A stretch of 64,000 nt of DNA, taken from the NCBI GenBank assembly GCA_013397845.1, contig VZTG01006663.1:1-64000 (forward strand), written 5' to 3'. Positions 13,401 through 25,100 of this stretch are shown piece after piece (position 1 is the stretch's first letter; every line of letters starts with the position of its first letter). The DNA comes from Melanocharis versteri (taxonomy: Eukaryota > Chordata > Aves > Passeriformes > Melanocharitidae). The position numbers were made by a program, and so were the translations under genes. The notes below the pieces were generated by a model that did no database searches, was not told the DNA's origin, and saw nothing but the letters and a program-made list of their open reading frames with translations.

Positions 13401-16400
13401 TGGCATTTCACATCTTATGCATGAAATGGTCTATTGTTACTGGTTTGGAGGGGGGTAAAAATCAAAGGACTCTGGTCAGCAAGTTCTTCCAGGTAAGTGG
13501 GAAAAGACAGCTGGAAAGGATACAGGTAATATAAGATATAATGGTTTTAAAATCAGAATTATTAAATAGGGTCTCGTTTATGAGGTTATGAGTGGAGATA
13601 ATTATAGTTTGATGGCTTTCTAGTTTAATATATGAACTGAACTTGGTCTGTTTTGTACTGGCTGTATTTCCCTAAGACCTCTCAAACGTACAACAAGCAC
13701 CTCTTTTTTTGCATTCTATATAATTGTGCAGCGACAGATGAAATGCTAACACTGATGGTGGTGTCTGAAGTCATGGCACCAACATGTGAGGATGGAGTGT
13801 CTCCCCCTGGCAGCTCTAAGGAGAGAGGCTACCCCTTCTTGCCCCACTAACTTGGTTCCTGGTGGGACAATAAAATTTTCATGGGGTGGAAATTAAATTA
13901 GCCCACTCCCCCTGAAAAGCAGGTCCCTTTTTCTCAAGGGCTCCAGACCAGCAATTGCAGCTAAGCACCAGGTGGGGCTCACAAAGTCCTGCTGAGTCTG
14001 CCACTGTCACAAGTCCTGCACGCACATGAGAAATTACAGACAAAATTGTTCCTTAAAGAGCCTCTTTTTTCCCATCAACATTACCAGTGTATATTCACCT
14101 GGGTTTTTTTCCCTCTAATGCAGATATTAGCACATGAGGTAGAGGAAATTTGCTGAGGTTTTATTTTTTTTTTTTTACAGCTTTTTTCCCCATGTGAATT
14201 CTTCAAAAGAATTTCAGGTTTAAATGCCAGAGACTGCTGATTTCAGTCTCTCTACTGCTTTAGTATGCAATGAGATCCTCCTGCTCCATGAATTAGACTT
14301 TAAACTTCCCTGGTCCCTTGGGGAGCTGCAGGTGACTGGACTTCTACTATTCCCAAGGAGAAAGCTGAGGGGCTGAGCTGGGCAGGGAGGAGCCCAGAGC
14401 CCACTGTCACTGCTCTCTGTGCCTCTGACTCAAAGCTGTGACACACGTGGCTGCCCGTGTTAGCCCAAGGCAATTCACTTATCCGATGGCTCCATTCCAG
14501 TAGCGCTGAGGTGTATGTGCTCTGTATTTTCACACAGTACCTGGGAGTGTAAGTGAGGCAGACCAAGAATAGCTGGGGTTACTACTCAGATACAAACTAT
14601 AAAGTGTTCAGGAACAAATACTACATGTAGCAAATGCCAGCTTGCTATTACTTCTGCATGTTTTATGTGAATGCAGACCTGCTTCTAACACTATCCATAT
14701 AGTCTGCTGCAGACTGCTGAAGGCATTAGCAACTTTGCACTATAAAATCTACAGAGCAGCTAATTAGTCAGTTTTTAAACCGAGCATTTAGGCCTTTCAT
14801 GAAGAGCACCAACTCACTGAAATTTTTCTGGAAAGAAAACTCTTCAATGTCAAAGAAATGCAGAGCTGAGCCTAGTGTATAGCTCCACTTCTATTTTTTA
14901 TCCATCAGACTAAAATAATGACTCATTATAATAGGTTATTTCCATGTAATTCATGAAATAGTACAGAGTGATTGCCCTCTACAAAGTTTCTAAACTTTCT
15001 AGTTTAACAAATGCTTTCTGTAGCAAGTATAACCCAATTTCAATTAACATTGATCAGGAGCCTCTTAGCCAACAAATCAGATTATGAATTACAAGTCCAT
15101 CTTCTCAGATTGAATCCCTAGACACAGCCAAGGTAACTGGGGCTTTTTTTAAACACTTCAAATGGAAAAACTGAGGTCTAATTTTGTTTAATACAAACCC
15201 ACTTTGATATAAGTGAGGAAAAAATCCAGTGAAAATTAGTCTAAATATTGCAAATCATCAGAGAAGAGAAATTGTAATTTTCATCTCACTAAATCAGAGA
15301 TGATAGCATTTATCCAGGTTGTAGAAGACCCTTTTCACACCTATCTTCTGTATTAATCAGTAGAACAGATCTATTCCACTGTCCCTCACTTCACAGTTGA
15401 TCGAGTTAATCAGTACACTGTAGAATATTCTGAGAAACGTTTTCTCATCCCTGCTGGTTGGAACCACTGTACCAAGGTAGATAATTACATATTATAAACT
15501 CATCACAACCAAGAATAAGAGTGGAAGAACAAGGATGCCTGGTGGAAAGAGGTCCTGAGGAAGTGGGTGACATGAATTCAGTAGTCTTGGAAAAAAGGTT
15601 TGCATTTGAACATCGTGATATTCTGGATTATTTTGCAGGCCTCGGACCTGTCAGTCTAATAGAGATTATAGATCTAGCAGTTTCATGTTTTTCTTTCATA
15701 CCTGCCCCGACTTGACAGACTCCACCCAGGTTAACAGGTAGTAGTTGGAAAAAAAGCAAAACCACAGATTTTATTTCAGAGTTTGCTCCGCGGAAAAAAA
15801 AAAATCCCCCTTTTCTACCAAAGTGCTAACGTCCAGAAATCCTCTTTTCCATTTCTAGTTCACAGCTGGTTTATTGGGCCTGCCTTGCAACTCTGGCATG
15901 CTGCTATTTCTGCCCTGAGATTAGCAGGATGAAAATCGAGCACGGCTGCAAGGCACAGTGCTCCAGTGTTTGTGCCCAGAACTGCTGGTTTTTCTGTAAG
16001 GCTGCTCTGGGAGGGATTGCAGCATCTCGCAGTCTTCACATTTTCCCTTTTTGTGCTATATTCCCGACCCATCTATCTGCAGCCTGCTATTTCCCCCCTC
16101 ATGGCCACCTGTTTACATAGTGTTTACCACAGCCAATTCCTGACCCCTTGGATGCCCAAAATGCCATGAATAAATGTAGTGCTGCAGCTTGCCAGGCACT
16201 CTGACTGGGAAAAAGCCTGTCTTTCAGAGGTCCCAGATGTATTACCCACTCTATGCGTTCTCTTTTACAGATGTTTTATTAATATGGAACTTCCTACTGA
16301 ATTATATCGGAATTTTCATGTGTAGTGCTATCATGTACAATGTTGTTTCATAGATCCAACCTGTTTAGACAACACACAAATCACACTGCAACATGCTATG

Positions 16401-16466
16401 GCAACACCACCATGCAAAACATAGGGGTTTTTGTTTCAAACATTGGGATAGTTTCCTTTGTGGCTG

Positions 16467-16472
16467 TTTATT
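16467..16472 (-). promoter_or_regulatory. Candidate polyadenylation signal, proximal isoform
   Basis: This is the first AATAAA on the minus strand after the proximal terminal exon, about 480 nt past its stop. A second AATAAA is at 16275-16280, about 680 nt past it. Both are chance-prone in AT-rich DNA. Confidence 0.35.
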
Positions 16473-16862
16473 TACTTTTAGTGTCCTTTACTGACTTTGT
16501 TCCATTGAATCCAAATTTCTTCCTGATTACAGTGGATTCAAAGCATATTACAGGAAGCCTTTACCTATAAGAAAGTAGTTAAAGAATTACTGTTTTGTTT
16601 TTAAAAGTGAGATATTCCCACAGCCTTACAAAACTTTCACTGTGTTTGTTTCTTTTTTTGGTTACTGGAAAGTATATATGTATTTTTAAATACTTGAGGC
16701 AATACTCTTGAGCCTCATTATAGGGGAGACAGTTTCTGACAACTGCTTCTCCTTCCCTAGAAACTAAAAAAACAAAAACCATGATCTTTGCTGAAAGCTC
16801 TTGTATTTTTCATTTCAACACACACAGCTCCACTAACCAGGTCACAGAAAAAGCCACAGACG

Positions 16863-16881
16863 CACACGCACACACACACAC
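16863..16881. repeat. (CA)n microsatellite
   Basis: A short CA run with one interrupting G lies just 3' of the proximal RGS7 stop codon, thus inside the probable 3' UTR of that isoform. Confidence 0.88.
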
Positions 16882-16955
16882 AGCAGCGTCACATGCACAA
16901 TTCAACAGACAATGCAGACAAACTCGAGTATAATCCAAGATCTTTCTACCTCTTT

Positions 16956-17030
16956 TCATAACAGGTTAGTGCTCGCCCTCAGTGTTGGTGTACAGTTTTT
17001 ATGGCATGGAAAAATAGGGATGTTTCTGCC
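16956..17030 (-). CDS. RGS7: RGS7 proximal terminal exon (GRNIP type)
   Basis: This is a terminal coding exon of 75 nt including stop codon TGA (RC at 16956-16958), with acceptor ttttgtag. It encodes 24 residues, GRNIPIFPCHKNCTPTLRAS then TNLL. This is one of the two C-termini known for mammalian RGS7. The Cys-containing PCHKNC segment has no C-terminal CAAX box. It begins in phase 0, so it joins either to the 17831-17884 cassette or directly to the RGS exon. Its 3' UTR should run to lower coordinates. Confidence 0.95.
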   Translation of the reverse strand, partial: GRNIPIFPCHKNCTPTLRASTNLL

Positions 17031-17830
17031 CTACAAAAATAAATGCGTTGAATTCTTTAGTTTGAACTTTCACAATGTAAAAAAAATAATCCCAAAGAAA
17101 CTGGATAAGTAAAAAGAATCCCAAGTATCATGAAATCAGTGGATCTTTTGGCAGGCGGCAAAAGAATGCCCACACAAAATCTACCAGCCTTCATTTTTTT
17201 GCCTTTGAGAAATAGCTTTCAAAAGGTATACATTGAAAAGAAAAAAATCAGTTCTTGTAGTCCATTATGAAAATGAATCCAAATCAAACCCTTGCACATA
17301 AACATCATGAATTCTTTGGTCCTGCAGAAGCCGTTAGACATTAAGGAAGGTGGGAATATTATTATTGTTTTTTTTCCCTGTGCCCAATTGAAAAAAGGGG
17401 GACAAAGTCTTTCGTAGTAAAATAAAAAGAAGACAGGATGAAAATCCAATGTATTCAACTGTTTTAGACTTAGTATTTTAGAAGGCACCAGAAAAAGAAA
17501 CAACATCAAGCATGTTTTCACAGATGCTTTACTAAAATTATAGGGGGGAAAAAAGTGACTAATTTCATGCTTCCTTATGCAAAAAGCATGTCTCCCAAAG
17601 GTCCATTCCTCCATGTGTGACTATTGAGATCAGTGGGAAGGGGACTAGGGAGGAGGGGTTGTAATGAAAGCACATTATAAAGCTGTCATTCCCAGGAAAA
17701 TTCACAAGCTGTGATGAATACACTTTTAACTGTCAAGTTAGAGAAGGAAAAGGGAAAGTAGGGATCAGTGAGGGGAAGGGGAGAAGGATGTCCCATCAGG
17801 CTTACTAGTCTTCCGAGGCAACAAACTTAC
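17031..17830 (-). other. RGS7: RGS7 intron, cassette exon to proximal terminal exon
   Basis: This is an 800-bp intron bounded by a GTAAGT donor and a TTTTGTAG acceptor. If retained, the frame after the cassette stays open for 21 codons (starting VSLLPRKTSKPDG) before a stop. No other feature was recognised. Confidence 0.85.
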
Positions 17831-17884
17831 CACATTGCGTGTGAATTTCTCAAAAGATGTTCGACGATCCAGAGTGTTTTCCAA
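17831..17884 (-). CDS. RGS7: RGS7 exon: variable C-terminal cassette
   Basis: This is a 54-nt exon, phase 0-0, with acceptor atttaag and a strong donor GTAAGT. It encodes LENTLDRRTSFEKFTRNV. Mammalian RGS7 has an 18-codon cassette at the same place that I remember as SGNSMDRRTSFEKFAQNV, so the DRRTSFEKF core is conserved and the first four residues differ. Because it is symmetric, inclusion or skipping leaves the downstream terminal exons in frame. RRTS is a basophilic-kinase-like site (inference). Confidence 0.95.
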
Positions 17885-19149
17885 CTTAAATTTGAAATAA
17901 ATAAAACAAAAGAAACAAAAAGAAAAAGGAGGGGGAAAAGAAAAGCAAGAACAATGGAGTAGAAAAGAAGGTTTGATGAAACAATGGACTGCAAAACAAA
18001 GTTTGTATAAATCAGGAAGCAAACACAGGTATGAGGCTGTAATGGGACTTGGCAAAACAGGGGATGGGCAAAACAGATATAGTACTCGACAAAAAATAAT
18101 TTTTCATGGGGATCAAACTGGTTTGAATTTAAAGAAAAACTGAAAGTAAAAAGAAATAATGAAGTGCACATCTTGTGTTAATGAACTGACATTCACAAAC
18201 TTAAGGACTTCACACGGACAGTTGAAGCTTTCTGGTATTTTCAACATCTCTCTCTATATTGGATCTTCAGAAATCAATGTTTGAACAAAAAACAAAATCA
18301 CACAGTACTTTCATATAATTTTAGGTTGTCATTATTAACAATAGAATGCTACGGTGTTAATAACTACCTTGTTCCAGTAACAACTGAGGCCCTGATTTTG
18401 CAAGGCTCAGGCCTCCCAGCTGATTCTAGGAGATTACTGTTTAGAGCCCACTAATAGAATTATTTTTCATCATGGAAATCTGCATTGTACGAGCTGCTCC
18501 ACATACTCTGGGCTGTGGCTGATCAGAACCCGTTCCATAATCTGGACTATTCTAAGCAAATATTACATACCAAGACATGACCCTCTGTTTGCCAAAGTGT
18601 GACATGATCAGTCTTTCAAGTTAGATTCCTAGCCTACTCAAAGCTATTCATGTAGTAATAGGGAAAGAAACAAAATTAGGAAGCCCCTATATTTATAGTT
18701 GAAGTTAGAAGCTATTCATATGAATAAGATTGTTTCTAAACACATTATGTAGCTTTCATAGGTGGAATAAAGAGAACAACAATTATTACATAAGCAAACT
18801 TGCAAACATGAAAGACTATTCTTCTGGGATTTTATTTTATTTTTTTTTAATGTATTTGTAAAGCACTTTGCAATTTAAGGTGCTTCATAACAGAGAAAAC
18901 AGTACAATATGGGATGTAAAAATAAAAATAAGTTTTGCTAGATTAACTTATTGAGACATGCCCGCATGCAGGATATATACACATATATGTATATTGAACT
19001 CCTGTGTGTATGTGACCCTCCAAAAACGCCAAGCTGGTCACCTACCAGATATCCAGTTGCACTGGCACGGGGGAGAGAAGACTGAGTATTGTTGCAAACA
19101 TAACCACTGCTTTGCACAGTGGCAAGACAAAGGCAAGATGGACCAATAC
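17885..19149 (-). other. RGS7: RGS7 intron, RGS exon to cassette exon
   Basis: This is a 1.27-kb intron with a weak donor GTATTG and acceptor AATTTAAG. The first 105 nt are an open in-frame extension of the RGS exon with hydrophobic content. There are no recognisable repeats. Confidence 0.85.
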
Positions 19150-19239
19150 CTTTTTCTTGGCCTGTAGCAGCTCCTGGTAGGCACTGGATCGTATAAAACG
19201 AGGATAAGAATCACTTTTCATCAGTTTGTAAATGTGCTC
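19150..19239 (-). CDS. RGS7: RGS7 exon: RGS domain, C-terminal helices
   Basis: This is a 90-nt exon, phase 0-0, with acceptor ctttccag. It reads EHIYKLMKSDSYPRFIRSSA and YQELLQAKKK. The DSYPRF motif holds the Asp and Arg that line the G-alpha contact surface in RGS domains. The domain ends within this exon; what follows is variable C-terminal tail. The donor is GTATTG, weaker than consensus. If it is not used, the frame stays open for 35 further codons into the intron. Confidence 0.97.
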
Positions 19240-22012
19240 CTGGAAAGGAAAGGAGGAGCTTTTACTCCCATGGAAGAGGACAGGTGTAAAATGGGAGGCA
19301 GTCACATGTCTTGGTTGTGAAATGTACACCAGCTAGCCCTGGTATGAATAGGAAGTATTACAGGATAGCAGGTTTCAGTTCCAAAGCTAAGGCTCAATTG
19401 CTCTCTATTCTTAAAGCAGAAATCCCACGATTTCTTATGTATAATTACACAACACACCTTTCTTTAATTTATAGATTCCAGTACAAAATTATTTTCTAAG
19501 AATTGACAACTGAGTCCTAGCTTAAGGCCCAACTTCAAACCTCCCTTACATTAGTTAGTTTAGCAAAGTGATGAAATTAGGAGCTGTGCGTCCTTCCTCA
19601 CCAGATTTTCTGAATTAGTTTCTGGAGATGCTCTTGTGATTTCAGAGGCTAGGAAGAGGTACTAGGTTTTCAATTCAGCACCACAAGTAATGCTTGGGTT
19701 AGTGAGGATTTCCCTTGGCTACTCTTGAAAACATCTTTTGACAGATGTTTAGTCTGCTCAAGCTAACAATATAAAAAAGGAAAATACATATGTAAATTGA
19801 AAAATAGTTCCAGGCTAATCTAATTTTCAAGATATTAATTCTTCAGAGGAATATGAAAATTTTGAAACCCTAATTCAGAAAAGAAATTAAAGAGCAGCTT
19901 AAATAACTGTCAATTTTGGAGCATTCTAATTTCTGAAAAAGATGAAAAACAAATAATCTGTGATGTAGGACACTTGATAACTCTAGTTCTGATTATATGC
20001 TAGAGAAAAAATTTGTAGAAAAAGCAATCAGAATAGGGAATGCTCTCAAAAATATTTTTAAAAAATTCTGAATTATGTTTATTCTTGTGGAGTTTTTCTT
20101 TTACTCAGATTCTATTTTTTACTGTAGGAAACCTGTAGCGTAGCAATTGGGAAACAGCAAACAAACTGGAAAGTGAATACTGTTTCTCAGCTTGGTTGTG
20201 CATAAAATTAGTGAATACAAAAAAACCCCAAAGCAAACAAACAAAAAAACCCCAAACAAAACTCCCCACCTTATCTGAAAATTAAGGCAAGGTAAAATTA
20301 GAACTGTTATTTAATTTTTGCTGTATTAAAAACCCTAAAAAATATGCTAAATGTCTTAGATTGAATTTCTTACACTAAGCAGAGAAATTCAGGTGTATAT
20401 TCAGAACTTAGACTGGTTTGGTTGGGGAGGTTTTTTCCCACTCAGTGTCTGTAAAAGCAGACAATGCGGTCAACAGATCTGAGAGCAGAAAGTGGTGATG
20501 GGCATTAAAATTTTATTTCTGTACAAGAAATATGCCTGTAAAAGCAAGAATAAATTAGGCTGTATTAGTATTGTTAATGTAAACATTAGCCAGGACACAT
20601 GTTAATGCACTTATTTAGCACAATCAGGCTGTTTTTACTTACGTGTCCCATTTTACTTATGTGTCTGCATTTGACATGGAGTTTCATCTTTCTGTATTTC
20701 CAGTCCAGAAATGCTTTTCATACGTTTTTAACCACAATTAAATGACCCACTGACTGCCAGAATGGCACAGAAGTGGTCTCTTTCCCAGCTGGCAGGCCAA
20801 AAATGTCCTGTTGCACAGGTAGAGCCCTACTCCTGACAAACCCCTCCACCTCAGATGGGACACTTTAAAGCTCCTAAAGCTTCAAGTGAGAACACAGCAG
20901 GTGCAGCCAGCCCCTTTTCCAGAGATATTGAGGCTTCCAGGTTTAAGGTTTTCTGCTGAACTGGATGAACTAAGCAGAGGTCCTTTACAGGTGGAAAAGT
21001 CCTGCTTGCATATAGACTGAATACTCCACGTCTTTCATAAATAAAGGACAAAATTACAAGAGAGATCTGGAAGTAAAAGGGTATTGAAATTTTAGACTTA
21101 TTAAAAAAAAATAGATTGGATACTGGCAAGGAATTTAATTGTCCATAACTCACTTCACTGCAAAGACATATTTTTTTAAAACCTTTAATCTTGCTATATT
21201 GTTTATTTTTGCCATTTATGTCTTTGCTATACACTGCATTCTTAAATCTCCAGGGGTCAGCAGATGCAAGCAAAAATTGTATGTTTGGTTTAATGCAGAG
21301 TACTCCAAAACAGTTGGTATGACCTAGGGTCTAATGAAAATTTTATTATTTCTTCATAGGTTTCTAGTCTCATAATGGAAAAAATTAAAAGGAGGTAAAA
21401 TTATTCCCCTTCATATTTGGGGCAGGGGCATTCTCACAAAAAGTAGAAAGCCTCAATTCAATTCCCTTCTCTCCTTTGTGGTGCCTGTAGCAGCATCTCC
21501 TGACTCCCAAGATGATGACCTAATAATCAAGCTGTAGGAAATTCTGCAGGGATATGATCTCAATCTCTCCTTTTCACACCATTTCACTTTGCATTAATAA
21601 TTAAATTTTCATCACTGGGCTGCTGATGAAAATGGAGGATGATACCAGTTCTGCTACTTTTACTGTGAATCCAATTATTTTCTATTGCTTTTCTCAGAAG
21701 TCTGCAAAGATGAAATATTAAGTTATAAGTCACATGAAGTGTTGCATTTAATACACAAGTACTTTGTTTTTTCTTCAATACATGCTTTCCTCTATTCAAA
21801 GTCCACTTGAAGACCCTATATCAAGATTAGAAGTTTCATGAAGAACTTCATATGCCTCATGAAAGAAAGAATGTTACACATTTGCATTGCCAAAATGCCA
21901 TTTTAGGAAACAGGGCATGATCATTTAATTCCAAATACACCTCATTTTTATATATAGATTTCACTAGCCATTATTCCATTTCAAATGTCCATAAACACGA
22001 TTGCAAACTGAC
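19240..22012 (-). other. RGS7: RGS7 intron within the RGS domain
   Basis: This is a 2.8-kb intron with donor GTCAGT and acceptor CTTTCCAG. It is AT-rich and unique-looking. An A/C-rich low-complexity patch lies near 20.22-20.27 kb. No gene or mobile element was recognised. Confidence 0.85.
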
Positions 22013-22199
22013 CTGAGCATCTTCAAATGTGTATCTTCCGGGTTCCTTCACATTCTGGGTGGTTTTGTCATAACTTTTTGAATCCAGGTTGATAGCGCTG
22101 GGTGCACCCGGAGCAAGAAATTCTTGCCAGATTTCTTGGACGCGAGCAGGGACTTCACGGATAGGTCTCTTCTTCAGGTCTTCTACTGCCAACCAGAAC
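22013..22199 (-). CDS. RGS7: RGS7 exon: RGS domain core
   Basis: This is a 187-nt exon, the largest coding exon in the window, with acceptor gccatag and donor GTCAGT. It completes an arginine and encodes 62 residues from FWLAVEDLKKRPIREV to GRYTFEDAQ. It includes the QEIWQEFLAPGAPSAINLDS segment, whose Asn corresponds to the catalytic-site Asn that RGS proteins insert next to the G-alpha switch glutamine (family knowledge). IREVPARV carries small differences from the mammalian protein as I remember it. The exon end is phase 0. Confidence 0.98.
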
Positions 22200-25100
22200 C
22201 TATGGCACAACACAGCATCTTGACTTCCAGCTCAGGATAACCTCGAATGAAGTGCCCACACTCCTCCTCACTCTTAAAAAAAAAATTAAGTAACTGAAGT
22301 TTTTATCTAAACATGCTAAAATAAGAAAAAACTGGGTGATTTTATGTTGGGATCAGCATTCTGGTATAGTGTCTCAAGGCAATCAATCTACCTTTGGAAG
22401 CAATTATTAGAAGACTTCATGAGACTGGTAGAAAATCCTTCATTACTTATGTATGGGAAACATGCTTGCAGGAAGACTTCCGTTTAGCTGGAATTAAACT
22501 GAGATTTCATTTTGGCTGAACGAAAAGGGCTTGTATTACTTATAAACTGACTGCTTTTTAACATTATTTCGAAAAACTAACAATTTATATTCTTGCTATC
22601 TACATGAACCTCTGAGTCCTACTAAATCCTAAACTGCGTAACTGGAATTTTTTTACCTGAAAATCATGCATAAATTGGTAAATCATCTGTTTTGCTACAT
22701 ATAATTTAATTTCTTTTTCCAGCATTCCATTTATATGTATATTTTTGCTAAAAAATACTGAATGGAATTACACATTCTCTCTTCTGCTGCTGAGCAAACC
22801 AACATTGGGCAGCCGTATGCCATGCAGCCAGTTCATTGTATCCTCATTCATTCTGGAGCAAGATCACTAAAAAGGTCCTGAGCACTTTATGATCACAGCT
22901 AACTAGCTGTAAGCTTTATTTCATTATTTCTTCTGTTGGTGTTCAGACTTTCTCACAGCACAAAATAATCCTAAATTAATTTAGGATCCCATTCTTAGAC
23001 ATAGTTCAGACCACTGAGCTCTTCCCCAAATCCAAGAGCTCAACTAAAGCTTGACTTTGGTAAACATGCAATATATACCATCACAACTTTCATTATTCTT
23101 CTGACACAGCTGATCCTATGAAACAGATAAGCTGAGCCTTGAAGTGATTTAACTTTGAAATCAGCTGGATTTTCCAAGGCTTACAAATAAATTGGGTGCA
23201 CCTTTAAAATGTGGTTCCACCCTGCTTACACTGTGAGATCAATTTAAGCTCTCTAGCTGAGTTCAACAAGGATGGGATAGGAGAGAGGAACAGTGAAACT
23301 GTACTCAGACCGCCAAGAAAGCAAAATGATACCACCCTCAATCCAAATTCTAATTTAATTATTGCAAAACTCCTAAGAGAGGATAGTAAAGCACAGCAAA
23401 CCTTACAGTATTCCTGCTATAAGATATTCTTCACTTGAGAAAATTTACCTTTCAGGAAGCAATTATTCCTTCATAGTCCTGTTTTGAAATTTCTTTGTAG
23501 CACAGATGGAAGGAGCCTGTGCTCATTTTCCACAAGCCAATATGGTCAGCATCACTCTACCAAGAAGACTATTTTAGGTATTTCTACAACCTTCAATTTC
23601 AATAGTATCTAAGCACAATTTTTTTATCTAAGACTCTTCAAGAGACAGAGAAGAAATATTGTCCCAGTTTTGCAAATATATTAATAATGCAATAATGTAC
23701 AGTGGTTGCTCCAAGGTCACAAAGGGGTTCTGTGCCAATAGAAAAATTCTGGGTAGCAGCACTTTTATATATGAACTACAGTGTGAATTGAACATAGTTC
23801 TGCACAGAGCCTGGGGATGTATCCTGAGAATCTAATGGCAATGCAGCAGCAAGAAGAGATGCCTGATAACTCAAGTTTAAAAACTGCAAAGCTCACAAAC
23901 TCTAATTCAGTTCACTCTCTCAAATTTGGGCAACCTACTTTGGTTTCCATAAGCTGCTTTTGATATTTGCATTTAAAAGCACATATCCTGCAGTGCTAAC
24001 CCCTTCAAGTGCATCTTCTGGGATTGACTGATTATTCATGTGTCTCCAAGTCAGGTAAGGAACACAAAAATTAAAGGGAAGGATGATCTTTGTAAACACA
24101 CATTTTCTATCTCCCTGCAGACATCCTGCAGATCTAGCTCTAAGATGTCACTTCCTTTTTTGTTCCATTGTATCACTGCCAATAATTCTGGAAGTCACCA
24201 CAAACATGCCTTAGGATGCTATTTTCTTCTGCAAGTCAACTGTTTTCATGTAGTAGGTTATACTCAATTACGGGGAAATAGATGGGAGATAAATTTCAAT
24301 AAATTTAATTTCTATGCTTGCAGCATAGAATAGGTAGGTTGTATAGACCCATTCTTACAGGCTGAACACCAGTTCTTTGATAGATTAATTTAATTTTACC
24401 CTTCTAACAATAGCATTCAAAAACTCTACTAAAAATGTGAAGTTCTAAATATAGAAACCTCTCTAAAAGTGGAAAGAGTTAGGATTTCTGTGTTACGTCA
24501 TGTCTAGGGTGCTTATTTCACAGCCAACACACATTTTAAGATTTTAATCTACTTACTCATCTTTTTAAAAAAGATGTCTGCCCTCCTCCCACAGAGAGTT
24601 GAATTCAAATATTCATAGTTTGGAAATGATAAAATAAGGCTGCCCCCTCTTGCATTTTCAAAAATAACTTTTTCCAATATCCCATGGCAACCAATAGCAC
24701 GGATGAAATTGAAATGTAGTCAGCAAGACCTCAGCACAGGGCCTCAAATCAAAAGAGCTCCCTGTACTGTTTTACAGCACTCTGCCTCATGAGCTGTGGG
24801 CAGAGCAAGGGAAGACTCCTGTAGCAAAAAGCACAGTCTGTAACACTAACTATGTGCAAGGGCAGGAGAGGGGAGAAGGGGAACTGCGTTTTTTGGGCAA
24901 TGATACACACAGACTTAGTGCTACTTTGTGTAAGGAACTAGAACTCAGTCTGGCTGCCCTTGGACGACACTGCATCTCCTGTTGGTGGAGGTTTGCATTT
25001 GCCATGGAGACCCTCTCTAGAAGATGTTCAGCACCGTTTGAACAGAGACCTGAGTAGCTGAGTGTAAACCTCACTGCTGCCTTCTATCCCAGCATTTGGG

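Larger units (their letters stand above)
8057..16955 (-). other. RGS7: Region between the two RGS7 terminal exons (intron of the distal isoform)
   Basis: This 8.9-kb stretch is removed when the distal terminal exon is used. Its high-coordinate end also serves as 3' UTR of the proximal isoform. Apart from a short (ACA)n array near 10.39 kb and a (CA)n tract at 16.86 kb, I recognise no exon, gene or mobile element. Open frames such as those at 12130-12570 look accidental. Confidence 0.65.

Noticed and set aside
20851..21273. 140-codon minus-strand open frame
   Set aside because: It is intronic, with no known motif and no consistent splice sites linking it to RGS7.
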